From contig JAPXFQ010002904.1 in NCBI GenBank assembly GCA_028564705.1, forward strand, positions 1,240,001-1,304,000: DNA of 64,000 nt. The letters are read 5' to 3'. Of this stretch, positions 11,449 to 22,260 are shown piece after piece. Position numbers and translations under genes: made by a program. The first letter of the stretch is position 1, and each line of letters starts with the position of its first letter. The notes beneath the pieces are model-generated. The model was given only the letters and a program-made list of their open reading frames with translations, did not search any database and had not been told where the DNA came from. The DNA comes from Apricaphanius iberus. Its lineage: Eukaryota > Chordata > Actinopteri > Cyprinodontiformes > Aphaniidae.

Positions 11449-11453
11449 GACAT
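11449..11453. repeat. target-site duplication, right copy (GACAT)
   Basis: Identical to 7991-7995 and directly abutting the right LTR end. Confidence 0.85.
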
Positions 11454-12466
11454 CTCCCCATATGAAGATTCTCAGCAGAGTGAGATTTACTGTAGACTAT
11501 TTTATGTTGCCAGTCAGATGGTCCCTTATCAGAAAATAAATCAAATAGTTATGCATATTTTGGATAAAGTTTTGCTAGACACATTTAAACATAATTAACT
11601 CTGTGTTGGAGCAGGAAAAAATGTCCAGATCCTGATTTTTAATGAGTGAGTTAGGCATAGTACAATCATAAGAGAATTTCAGACTGTACGTTAGTGATGA
11701 AATGGAGTGTTCACTTTTAGTTCATGTCAAAAGAGTTTTTATTTTAGAAAAACATTTAAATTACTTCATATAAAACATTTGTTTATATGAAAACTATTAC
11801 AGCTGGGTTCTTTTTCAACTGGATTGTTTAAATGTTTTATAATAACCAAATTATTAGACACTTTTAGGTTAACTAATGTCTTTGATTTAATTCAACTTAT
11901 TTTAACATTTAATAACTCTATTAACAAAAAGAACATTTCTGTCAGGTAGCTTGAACAATCAAGTAATGAATAATATAAAGTCTTCACTTTTGGACTTGAT
12001 TGCAGCAATAAGTATAAAAAAGTCTAATATAAAAACATATAGCAACTCAACTTAAATAAACTTAATAATAAGAATATATAAACATATATATCCTGTCCTG
12101 ATTGGGAGGTAACATCCGATTCTGATCGAGTCTGAAACCATGTGATCAGACCAGATTTTCAATCACGTAATCAGATCTGGACATCCCCAGTGACATGTAA
12201 ATTGGGACATGACTCTCAACTCTGGCTAAGCCCTTAGTCTGATTACTGCCAAAAGCTCGATTGAGATGCGTATATAAATGTACTGACAGTAATGTCTTTG
12301 GCTACCTTGTTTTCTTTCAATGTGCCTCGAAATTTAGGATCTGATTTTTAATCCAGCCGTTTCCTGCTTCGTCCTTGCTTTTAATTTTTTTTTTTTTTGT
12401 TTTGTTTTTTATGCTTGCTTTTCATTTTCAAGCAAAATAAATGTGTTTTTTTTCCTACCGTATCAG

Positions 12467-12603
12467 GTAAAAACTTGCTTAATTGCCATGATGTTATTGG
12501 AGCTTCAAAAAAGGCAAAGCCAAGCAGGGATTCTGTGCTCCCGCAGAGCATCACCAGGAACTTGGATGACACTTTCACCAGCACACGTCAAACTCATCCC
12601 TGA
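12467..12603 (+). other. candidate terminal coding exon, unrecognised
   Basis: A T-rich tract and TATCAG acceptor precede an open frame reading KNLLNCHDVIGASKKAKPSR and continuing through SITRNLDDTFTSTRQTHP to a TGA at 12601-12603. The protein-like composition and acceptor make it a possible last exon of a plus-strand gene. No upstream partner exon was identified in 11450-12460. It could equally be a decayed exon. Confidence 0.25.
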
Positions 12604-13154
12604 ATAAGGAACACCACAGCAGATGACGGGTGTTTAGGGCTGGAACTATAGCCATGTGAATCAAAAATAACTGGATTTGAAATTTGTGCGTGTACATATT
12701 ACTGTGCCTTCGCCTCTGTGGGCAAATCTGTGTGGGCACATTTACAGACATAATGAAAGTTTTGAAAAATGTGACGATGACAATGTCTTGACATGATGAC
12801 AGCCAGCACATTGAGCGCATCTGACATTAATTCAATTACAAGACACATGTCTTGTCTCCAAGTTGCAAGCAGATGTTAGTCACCCTTCTGAGTGGCAGCT
12901 GCAAAAGCCCTATTTTGGGACTGTGAATTCTTCTTTTCACCATTTTTGGATTTTTATGTTCTCCAAAGAGGTTTAAAAATGGGAATGGAGTAACAAGTCG
13001 CAGGGTGGTCTATTTCAGAAGACGGAAATGTGTCTTGTTCTCTCGCAGCATGACACCTTACAGTGTTTTTATGATGCATGTCTCCAAGGACCTAAACATG
13101 TTGAAGTGATTGTTTTCATAAATATCTATTTAAACAGAGTATACAGGACACCCA

Positions 13155-13400
13155 CACTGGCATGCAAACGTATTCACATCCCTTAAGTGTTTTTATAAAT
13201 GTTGCAACCACAAACCCAAATGCATTTTATTATTTTATGTAACTGATCAACACAAAGTGACACAAAGTTGTTCAGTGGAAGTAAAACAATTCCTGGTTTC
13301 TAAAATTTTTTATAAGTAAAAATTTTTAAAGTGTGGCATCCATATCTATTGAAACTGATTTACTCTTACACAACTAAATAAAATTGGGTGCAACCGAGAA
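13155..13400 (+). repeat. Tc1-type long inverted-repeat arm
   Basis: The phrases CATGCAAACGTATTCACATCCC, GATCAACACAAAGTGACACAAAG and TAAATAAAATTGGGTGCAACC follow the order seen in the terminal arms of a common teleost Tc1 family. The same blocks recur in degenerate form at 25980-26140 (opposite orientation) and 41785-42000. No transposase remains here. Confidence 0.55.
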
Positions 13401-14685
13401 AAGTCGGGATATATTAAAACTTAGTGTAAATCCAGCTGTCTCAAAACAAATCCATAGCACACCATTTATTAATAATATGTTTGAACAAAATGAAAAAAGT
13501 GTAATGCAGTACTTTTTTGACTAAAAAATCCCAAAATAGTACATCAAATTTGATAGTATTTATAATGTAATAACATGTGATTAAACTTAAGTGTAAGTAT
13601 ACTAATGTATAGATTACATTTTTTTGTGTTATTCTCTACCTACTGCTGACGGTCCACTGAAATTTACCATTCTGTATTTTTATGAATCTCATATTAACCC
13701 ATGTTCACCTCACTATTTGCAGTTTTATTTTCTGTTAAAATTTTAGAAATAATTTCCAGCACTAAAGTGAAAATAAATCAAACAAAAAATGAGAAAATTT
13801 GTTTTAATTTTCTTAAAATTTAATAATGTTAAATTCGATTAACAAAAAAAGTGAAGGGTATTTTAAGACAGAATGAGTTTGAGTGTTTTGCTCAAATGTT
13901 GTAGTGAAATAAGGTGGGACACATAACTTTGTTTGTTGTTATAGCAAAGATTTCATATACGCTGGCCTCTTTTGACCCAGGGAGTTAATGGATCAGATGT
14001 AGAAACCCAAGTGTTACCCATAATCTCTTCCAAAAACTTTATGAGATTTAAGACCTTGATTTAAAAAAACACGAACGGCAGCTCTGCAGGGGAATTTGGA
14101 AAAACGTTCGGAAGGAAAAAATAAAGAATATGCAGAAAGCCTTTTAAAGTCAATGAACACATTTGCCTTATGACGTTGGGAAACTGCCCTTTAGATACAA
14201 AACTGATGCATTTCTCATTTATGTTGTTAGAAGAGTTTATTTGAGATGTCAGTCGTCCTCTTAACCTCTGTTTCACTGTTTGTATTTGAGGGAGACGGTG
14301 TTTCAAATAATTACAATACCTTAGACAGTTTTTAGTAACCTTACTAATTCCATTTTTTTTCAGTCATCTTTCAATTTTTATGCATTTTATATGAATCAGT
14401 AAAAAATAATTAATGAGGCATCTGCTTGCTTGGAAGACCCCAATGAGCTGCAGCATTCTTCTAAGGGAAGTGAATATAATTGGATTAGATGTTAAAAAGT
14501 GGTGATCCTTTTATCTAGTTGTACTGGATTCTGATCTGATTCTGATATCTAATGTTAAATCTACTGTAAAACAATATTTCCTATTTCAAAAGGCTATTAC
14601 TAAGGATGCAATTATGCCACTTTTTTTAGACCTATACAATACCTACCCTTACAATAAGAGTACAAATGTTGATACTTGTACCACA

Positions 14686-14975
14686 GAAAAAAGTGCATTG
14701 AATTAGAAGACAGGTTTTATTTTCTTCTCTCCTTGTTACAACAACTGATGGTGAATTATATATATTTTTTTAAACTAAAACATATTAATAAAAATGACAG
14801 CAAAACTAAAATTTAAAGTGAAAAACATTTTTTTTTCGGTGAAATTGTTGCAGAGTATTCACATTTTAAGTATCGGTTTATGGTATCAGTTAACTTTAAT
14901 GAGTACTAGTGTGAGTGCATCAGAATGGTATCGGCCTGATACCGATAACGGTAACGGTGTATCTCTAGCTATTAC
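14686..14975 (+). repeat. dispersed repeat, copy 1 (partner at 48828-48902)
   Basis: About 75 bases at 14686-14760 (GAATTAGAAGACAGGTTTTA and TCTCCTTGTTACAACA) are nearly identical to 48828-48902 in the same orientation. Downstream at 14870-14975 is the GTATCGG/CCGATAC-containing sequence often seen in teleost DNA transposons. No ORF is supported. Confidence 0.5.
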
Positions 14976-15016
14976 TGAAAGATCTTGTGGTGTTTTTGTT
15001 CCTGGTTGTATACATA

Positions 15017-15061
15017 ATATGGTTTATTTATGTTTATTTAATAAACATAAATAAACCATAT
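15017..15061. repeat. perfect 45-nt palindrome (22-bp arms)
   Basis: Left arm 15017-15038 is the exact reverse complement of right arm 15040-15061, with one base at the centre. The arms are AT-rich and contain ATGGTTTATTTATGTTTATT. No gene context. Confidence 0.85.
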
Positions 15062-18000
15062 ATAATCATGCAATGTACCATGTACAAGACTGCTGCAGTT
15101 TTTAAACTCATGGCCATTTTTCTTCTTCACACAAATCCTAGAGTAGCTTTTGCTGCCTGTTGCAAATTAAAACTTTCTCGGCATAAAAATGTGTCTTTAT
15201 AATTCTTGGACATCATATGTTAAATCCATGGAGCATTTCAAATGGGATCAGAAAATAACTTTTGTTGCTGCATTGAATCTTATCCATTTTTATTTTGTTA
15301 ACAGTAGGGGACCCATGGACCGGAAGTAGATGGGTGGAACATAGGCACCCAGTAACATAGAAAAATTCTGCTGCTAAATCCAAAAGCAACATTATTTGTT
15401 GACTGTAACAAGCCTTTATGAAATGAATGGTCGCTAAATATGAGCAGAGCGTTGTTATCGCGAGTTCACGTGATAATAACTACGTACAGAGAGAAGTTTG
15501 TAAACAAAAGTCCCACTCGTCTGTATACTTATTTTTTTTTTTTTTTATTAACTTGGCTTGTTCTACATGTGGTAAGTATACTCAAAAATACTTTAATGAT
15601 GTCATGTTAAATTAAGTTGTATGTTATTTGTCTTTTAAATATCCAAATTGTGTTAACTTTGTCAATGAAGCTAAGTTATATGCTTTGATCATTTTCTATT
15701 ACAGCTAAATATGTTTGTAATTTCTCTAACTTCATGAAACTCTGCATGCTTTGTCCAGAAAAAGCCTGATGCAGAAAGTTAATGGAGCTCCGCATCCGCA
15801 CCACAGCTGGTGTGAATGAGGTGTCAGTGTAGTTTCAATGCTGTCAATATTCCTGCATTGTGTTGAAGTGTTTTAAAAGGTTGTGAATAATTCCAAATTC
15901 AATATTTGTTAAATGGAAGCAATAGGATGCAAACTCCCAAAGATCAAATACAGCTTCTAACTGTTGCTGCTGAGGCTCCTTATTGCTCCAGTGTTGCTAA
16001 TTTTAGCTTTCATCTCCGTTAACAGTGCTAAATTAATCCAATATAATTTCTTCTTCGTTAAATGTTTGCACACGAAAACATGAGAAACTGCTACTGTGTA
16101 TTTTGTCTCTATAAACACTGGAAAATCTCCAAAGCTATCTGCAGATGGTTCTGTCTTCAGCATGTAGCTTGTCCCTGACAGTGTGGCGCATGTATAAACT
16201 TTAACCAACCCCATTCAGACGACGGCTGCACGACTAACACAGGTTTTTTATGTCGGATCAAGCTGCCTCCAGGTTGCCCTCTTGAAACTCCTTTTTGGCT
16301 TCAGTGACATTTCAGCCTTGCTCCTGAACGTCATGCATTGTCAGAATGCGCTCTGGGTGGCCTGAATGAACTTTATGTTTTTTGGGTTTGTCTTTGTTCC
16401 CCCTGTTTACTATTCCCCTTTTGCTTGCACAGTTTCAGGTTTTCCCTTTTTTCCCATCATCTTTGGAGGTTCCCCAGCTTTATTTGCTTTCTTCCTATGA
16501 TTTATGTTTCTGTTTATTTTTGTGCTTGGTCTGGTTCTGTTTAGGTATGATTTCCTTCTTTTTTTTTCAGTCATGGCCAGCGTCCCTCCGTTGCCACAAA
16601 CTTTCTGCTACACAACTGCTCCAACTCTTCAGTTCTAATTAGTTTCAGCTGTTATTTGTTCAGTGATCACTCGCATAGCTTAAATACACCTCCTGATTCC
16701 CTCAGTTCCATGTCAGATCCATCTGTCCTGCTCTGCTTTTAGCTAGAGCGTGTGTGGCACAAACCAAAACCTGTTGTTTCTGATGTTTCATTTCTGCCAA
16801 TGTGCTTGGATGTCTTTGCTCTTTTGGGACTTTCAGTTTTTAGCATTAAAAATCTTCTAAATTTACATTTTGCTTGCATTTGAGTCCTTCACACAAGTAG
16901 ATTTATGTTTTCTATACCTTCCTTTTTTTAAAACTAATTTTTATCAAGAGGCCCAGTAAATTTGGCTGGTTCTGTAAATCTGAAACTTATTTTGAACAGA
17001 CAGCGGATGCATGGTGTTTTTCATTAGCTGGATGCACATGTTAAAATGGCCTTTTAATATAATACTGCCTGCTTTCAACAATAAAATCATTTTACTCCTG
17101 TCCCACACAGAAATTGGAGGAATGTCATTGTGATTTATTTCTTAGCACTCTTTATGCCATACACCTGATGTCTTTCACAGCAGCATGGAGCAAATAAATC
17201 TGTCATATTCACGTTATCTTGTCTCACTGTCTGTTATTCTCTCCACATATCCGTGTTCGACTGCTGTGGACCAACAACAAATGGAAAAAATAACCATAAA
17301 TTTATCTCATAAGTAAAAAGATTGTTGTTCCAACTGCTTTCAACAACTTCTAATCATTTTAAAAGTAAGGGGAACAGCATTGAATGAACAAATCCTAAGG
17401 AGAAACTAAGATAGTAAAAAACAATGAGATGTGCAGCTGCAGATAAACATAATGGACTGTATGAACATCAAGCAGATTGTGGTGCATTCATGAAATTGAG
17501 AAAGGGTATTTCTACACTTAGCAAAATGGTTTAGGTCTTAGAAATCCACTATAATAAAGTAACAGCATCACAAACCAACAGATCCATATGCAATATGCCT
17601 TAATTGGAAAAAAAGAGCAAATGAACTATTGGGCTGTGAAAATATAAAGGGACTGCGTTTTATTGTCCATCCTGCTTTACAGTGGGAAGGAAAGCTCATT
17701 TTGTTAATTTACAATTCTTCATTAAAATGTTTATTTAATTTGAATCCTTTAGTTGTTTACGCATACTGCAAATAGGATTATTCTGAGGGAAATGTCTTGT
17801 TGCCTACTATTATATGTTAATTATAGCAGAATTACAGTTCGCCAAGCAATATATATAATAAGTCATTCTAAGCATGTCCTTAGCTTCATGTCCCTTTTTA
17901 AGATGTACAAGAAATAAAAAAGAATCAATAAACAAAATCTATAATCTACTGTTTAAGAAGACATATGAAAAAATTGAGATTAAAGGTATCTTTTTTTCTT

Positions 18001-18374
18001 CTCTTCTTTTCTCTTCTATTTGTTGAATGCCTTGTTGTAACTAAATTTTCATTTGAGATTACCTGTTCTGCCAGTGACTCACTGGCCTCTTTTTGAGCTC
18101 CTGGTAGGATGAGTCAGAATACAATCACAACTTGATCGGTCCAAATATCATCCTGTCATCAGAGACAGCATCATCTCTTGGGTTTGATGGACGATATGGG
18201 GAGGAAAAATGGTTTGTAAGAAAAGGGGCACTTTTTTCACAGGTGTAATTAAACAAGGAAAACCAGTATAAATCATAATGTGAATAATTCATTTTAGCAA
18301 GGATAATGTAAAAATGTTAATAAACTTTTAACGGAATTGTCTGTGGTTGCTTTGGATACTGTTGGAACACACCT
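15062..18374. other. no gene seen
   Basis: AT-rich unassigned DNA. The part at about 16330-16900 has an LTR-like flavour (pyrimidine-rich tracts, then AGCATTAAAAATCTT and GCATTTGAGTCCTTCACA near its end), which could be a degraded solo LTR. I saw no matching partner and no target duplication. Confidence 0.35.
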
Positions 18375-18580
18375 TAAGCATTGCTTGTAGTTCTCCGTTT
18401 TGATGGAGATGGATTGACGCAGCGCCATTATCCATTGACAAAAGGACTCTCCGTCACCTACACAAGGATACACTGATTACAGTCCCATTTTCTAACTATC
18501 TGTCTCTGTAAACGGAGACAATGCCTGTGATTGGTCAGCTCAGCAACAGCCAGAGATCGTTTCACCAGAAAGGGGGCTCT
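18375..18580 (-). repeat. dispersed repeat, copy 2 (partner at 900-1085)
   Basis: The reverse complement of this segment shares GAGCTGACCAATCACAGGCAT, GTAGGTGACGGAGAG and GGATAATGGCG(C/T)TGCGTC with 900-1085. Function and family unknown. Confidence 0.6.
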
Positions 18581-19308
18581 AAAGTTGCTTTAATCAGTAG
18601 TTAATGCGCCGTTTGGGCACATTCTTTATATTGAAAGGATAATTTATCCAACCTGGTATTTTGATGATTTTGAGCACAAGGAGGTGTAAGCACATGTGAG
18701 CACATTTGAGCACGCGTTTTTAAAGCATTCTATGATCTGCACTTCTGTAAAAAGCTTACTTTCTGTCGTCCGTTGCTCCTTGAGGGGGGAATGTGTTAAC
18801 AAGCTGAAGAAAAAAGAAACCAAAAATTAACCAGATATCACACTACAAAGGTAGGCAGAGACCCCAGGAGAAGTTAGCACCCCCTGCTTTACAACACACA
18901 AAAATCAATAGAGGACTATAAACGAGAAACGTCTCTGTCAATACATCTGCTACTGGGTGCAAAGTTGCTGTCAGTGAGGTATAAACTAGGTTTAAGAGGA
19001 ATACCATGGATGGAAAAAAATATAACATAAAAAAATATTTTGAAATGCCGACAATTATATCTCATCTGAACAAACGAAAAAATTGATTACAGATTGCTGG
19101 ACAGGGTGACGATGTGTTGATGAAGTGATTGAGTGTTGACAGTTGAAATTTGTCGGGAGAGAAAGTGGAACTTAATTATATACTGCATTTACACAGTAGA
19201 ACGCCAGGATCCAAAATTGAAACATTTAATGGATTCTTACAAGGACTAATTGTTAAAGATCCTTAATTTTCCGCACAACAATTACATGGAGATTTAATCT
19301 GAGGTGAG

Positions 19309-20590
19309 ATGAAATTTGGCACAGATCGCGTGGTGCCACCGATAGTATGTAACAGTAATAGTAAGGAGAAGCTGTTTAGTAATTTAAGCCAGAAAGACAG
19401 ATTTATTTGTGGAGATTTTAATATTGATTTTTGTCAAACCCCGAACCATCATATGACTACTGAAGAATATATTGATACAATGTATAGTGTGGGTCTTCTG
19501 CCACTAATAAACAGACCAACTAGGGCAACATTGCACAGTGTTACTCACATAGATAATATCTTTACAAATAAACTTGAGAACTGAATTAAAAAGGGAGTAA
19601 TAATTAATGACCAATTAATTAATTAATTAATGAGTGGGCTGCACGGTGGCGCAGTGGTTAGCGCTGTTGCCTTGCAGCAAGAAGGTCGTGGGTTCGTATC
19701 CCGGCCCAGGGTCTTTCTGCATGGAGTTTGCATGTTCTCACCGTGTATGCGTGGGTTCTCTCCGGGTACTCCGGCTTCCTCCCACAGTCCAAAAACATGC
19801 ATGATAGGTGAATTGATCACTCTAAATTGTCCCTAGGAATGAATGTGAGTGTGAATGGTTGTCTGTCTCTCTGTGTTGGCCCTGCAACAGACTGGCGTCC
19901 TGTTCAGAGTGTACCCTGCCTAACGCCTGATAATTGCTGGGATAGGCTCCAGCTGCCCCGTGACCCTGAATTGGATAAGCGGTTAAGAAGATGGATGGAT
20001 GGATGGATAATAATTAATGATATAAGTGAAAATCTCCCAGTTTTTGCAACTTACTATTATAATAATAAAGATAACAAAGACAAAAGTAAGATGATATTTA
20101 GAAGAATCAGAACACTAAAAAAAGATCTAATAAAAGCAAAATTGGGAGGTTCTTTATAAAGAAAATTATGTGAATAATGCCTATGAAATGTTTTAAGGAT
20201 ATTTGAAACACTAATTGCCAATAGTAAAACAAAATAGGAAACAAAATAACAAACTGAATACAAAATGCCTGCAAAAAAAAAGAATATTCTATATCATAAG
20301 TTAAAAAAGGTCCATCAAAGCAGAAAAAATAAAAAAAGTATAAGAATAAGATGACAAATATAATTTGAATCAATAAAAGAGAATATTTTATTAATAAGTT
20401 AGACCACTATAAAAATAACATAATGTACACTAAATATAATAAATAGTATTATTTAAAAATCAGGGGCAATAACTATCCACAATTCTTTCTGGAAAATGAA
20501 CACAGTATTGACAACATGGATGAAGTAGCAAACAGATTCAACACATTCTTTGTAAATATGGAGCCAAAACTAACAGAGTCAATAAAATGA
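19309..20590 (+). pseudogene. LINE endonuclease/RT fragment, split by a SINE
   Basis: The frame at 19309-19584 reads FICGDFNIDF and then INRPTRAT and HIDNIFTN, the D/N and metal-binding motifs of a LINE apurinic-type endonuclease. After the nested SINE the reading resumes with INDISENLPVFATYYYN (20008 on), corresponding to the final SDH-like part of the endonuclease with its histidine region altered. A further piece near 20510-20590 (VANRFNTFFVN) matches the linker ahead of reverse transcriptase in such elements. Several stops and indels make it non-functional. An L2/CR1-type origin is probable but not proven. Confidence 0.7.
19611..20007 (+). mobile_element. tRNA-derived SINE with (GGAT)n tail, nested in a LINE
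   Basis: The head from 19636 has a Pol III A box-like GTGGCGCAGTGGTTAG and a B box GGTTCGTATCC (19691-19701), as in a tRNA gene. The body continues with CATGGAGTTTGCATGTTCTC and GGATAGGCTCCAGCTGCCCC, and the tail is ATGGATGGATGGATGG. It is flanked by a perfect 13-bp direct repeat TAATAATTAATGA (19598-19610 and 20008-20020), which identifies it as a target-primed insertion into the LINE fragment. An (AATT)n run lies between the left repeat and the head. Other copies: 38823-39181 (+), 52366-52627 (-) and 56908-57001 (-). Confidence 0.85.
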
Positions 20591-20692
20591 AATGGAACAG
20601 AAACAAATATGTTAGATTATATTTAAAGTAACAACAAGTAAATGTTTTTGAGGGCAACTGAACACTTTTGTTCAGAAACAGGAGCTACTGGT

Positions 20693-20695
<3 letters not shown>

Positions 20696-20735
<40 letters not shown>
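20696..20735. repeat. (AT)n microsatellite
   Basis: About twenty uninterrupted AT units. Confidence 0.95.
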
Positions 20736-20740
<5 letters not shown>

Positions 20741-21335
20741 AGAAGACCTCAGAGCTGCAGAGAATGTTCATGTTTATAAGAGCAGGCTCAAGACTCAGCT
20801 TTTTAGCTTTGTTTTACTGACTTATTTGTTACAGTCTGTTTAAGTGCTTTGCATGTTTTATTTGGCTAAATTTTATCAAGTTTTTACTATATATTTATCT
20901 TTTTTTTATTATTTAATTTATTTATCTTTTTATCTAACAATTTTATGTTCGCTAAATATTTATATCATATTTTTATTTTTCATTATTTTATTTTATGTAT
21001 TTATTTACGATTAATATTAGTTCCTGTTTATTTTATATTTTAACTTCCAAGCAGTTAGGGCAGGACATGGCTCAACCACGAGTCATCAAAAAACAAAATG
21101 TGTCAGTAAATAATTATTTAAAAAGAAAAGTTGTAATTTAAAATGTCTCATCTTTTTAAAGAAAATAATTCAAATACAGATTAACACTAAGAATAAACCT
21201 AGTTTTCACCATTAAACTTAAAATTCAAATTGTGGAAAAAGTTAGGACCCTCCACCCCCAAATTGCCAGTGTTGCCACATTTAGCCAAAATAACTTCAGT
21301 GAGATGCTTCTGGGAGACTGCCTTGAGCATTGTCT

Positions 21336-21725
21336 CACTTAAATATCAATCAATCGATCAATCAGATGTTATTTATTAAGGGATTTTTACACAGAAAGAT
21401 GAGTTCAAAGTGCTTTACAGAATAAAAATTACCCCACAGGTTTAAGCAAGAACACATTTACACCCCCTCCATGCAACCCTATCCCCATGCACTCAGGAGA
21501 AACATTAAAAGGACATTAAAATAGACAATAAAGCAGACATTAGGCTCAGTACAGATGAGCCAGGTTAGATAAGGAAACAACATCAACAATGGATCAACAG
21601 TAGCAGGCGAGGCCCTGACCCAGGGTGCCCAGAGGAGGGGAGGCTAGCATACCCACCTCCACCCAAGCGCTACTAGAGAGCACCAAGACAGCCACAGCTG
21701 ACCGCCCTTCCCGAGGTATAGGGCT
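21336..21725 (-). repeat. interspersed repeat, copy 1 (partner at 63535-63845)
   Basis: Read on the minus strand it runs from GGGCGGTCAGCTGTGGCTGT through a GCTTGGGTGGAGGTGGGTAT block to a tail with repeated GATTGATTGAT. Both copies share an ACCTCCA(C/T)C(C/T)AAGCGCTAC block and a 3' AAAG(T/A)(G/A)CTTT block. The tail and lack of coding sequence suggest a LINE 3' untranslated end. Confidence 0.65.
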
Positions 21726-21974
21726 CCCACAGAGGAAAGGCTTGAAGGAAGTGAATATGTATTTGTTATTTGTTTAAAATAACAGAAAAACCTTTTAAAA
21801 ATAAAACAGGATAAAACTAAGACTAAGACCAAGTAGTAAAACCCTGATCAAATACAAACAACTAAAACATGAAAAGCAAATAAATAGTCAAATAATAATC
21901 AGTTAAAACCTAGGCTAAACAGTCTAAGGAAAGCTTTCCCAGTCCTCACTTTCAGTTAATGTTTGATGGGTTTT

Positions 21975-22260
21975 TTCCTTGCGTAGCCTGATTCAAGTCT
22001 CCCCAAAGCATCCCAGTAAGATATGAATTTGACTCCAGTCCAGGACTTTCATTTTCATAATTCTTAGCCTGTTCTTAATAGATTTACTAGCATGTTTTGG
22101 GCTATTGCTATTTTGTAGGTTCCAGCTCTGCATCAGTGGTCTTATAATTTCTTCAAGCACCTTCTGATATACGGTTGAATTCAAGGTGGGTTTTACATTG
22201 GTGTGCTGGAATGCTGTGGTTTATGCCTAACATGGCCCTTTTTATGGTGTCCAAAGAATT
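21975..22260 (-). pseudogene. Tc1/mariner transposase remnant
   Basis: The minus-strand frame starts MNSTVYQKVLEEIIRPLMQS and continues with SPKHASKSIKNRLR and MKVLDW. These match the region around the second catalytic aspartate of Tc1 transposases (xNDPKHTS...NWLR...IKVLxW), with the aspartate itself replaced. The downstream PDLNPIE motif is not recognisable in frame. Dead fragment. Confidence 0.7.

Noticed and set aside
19645..19705. tRNA gene in the 19.6-kb SINE
   Set aside because: A and B boxes are present but the arms do not form a cloverleaf; it is a SINE head.
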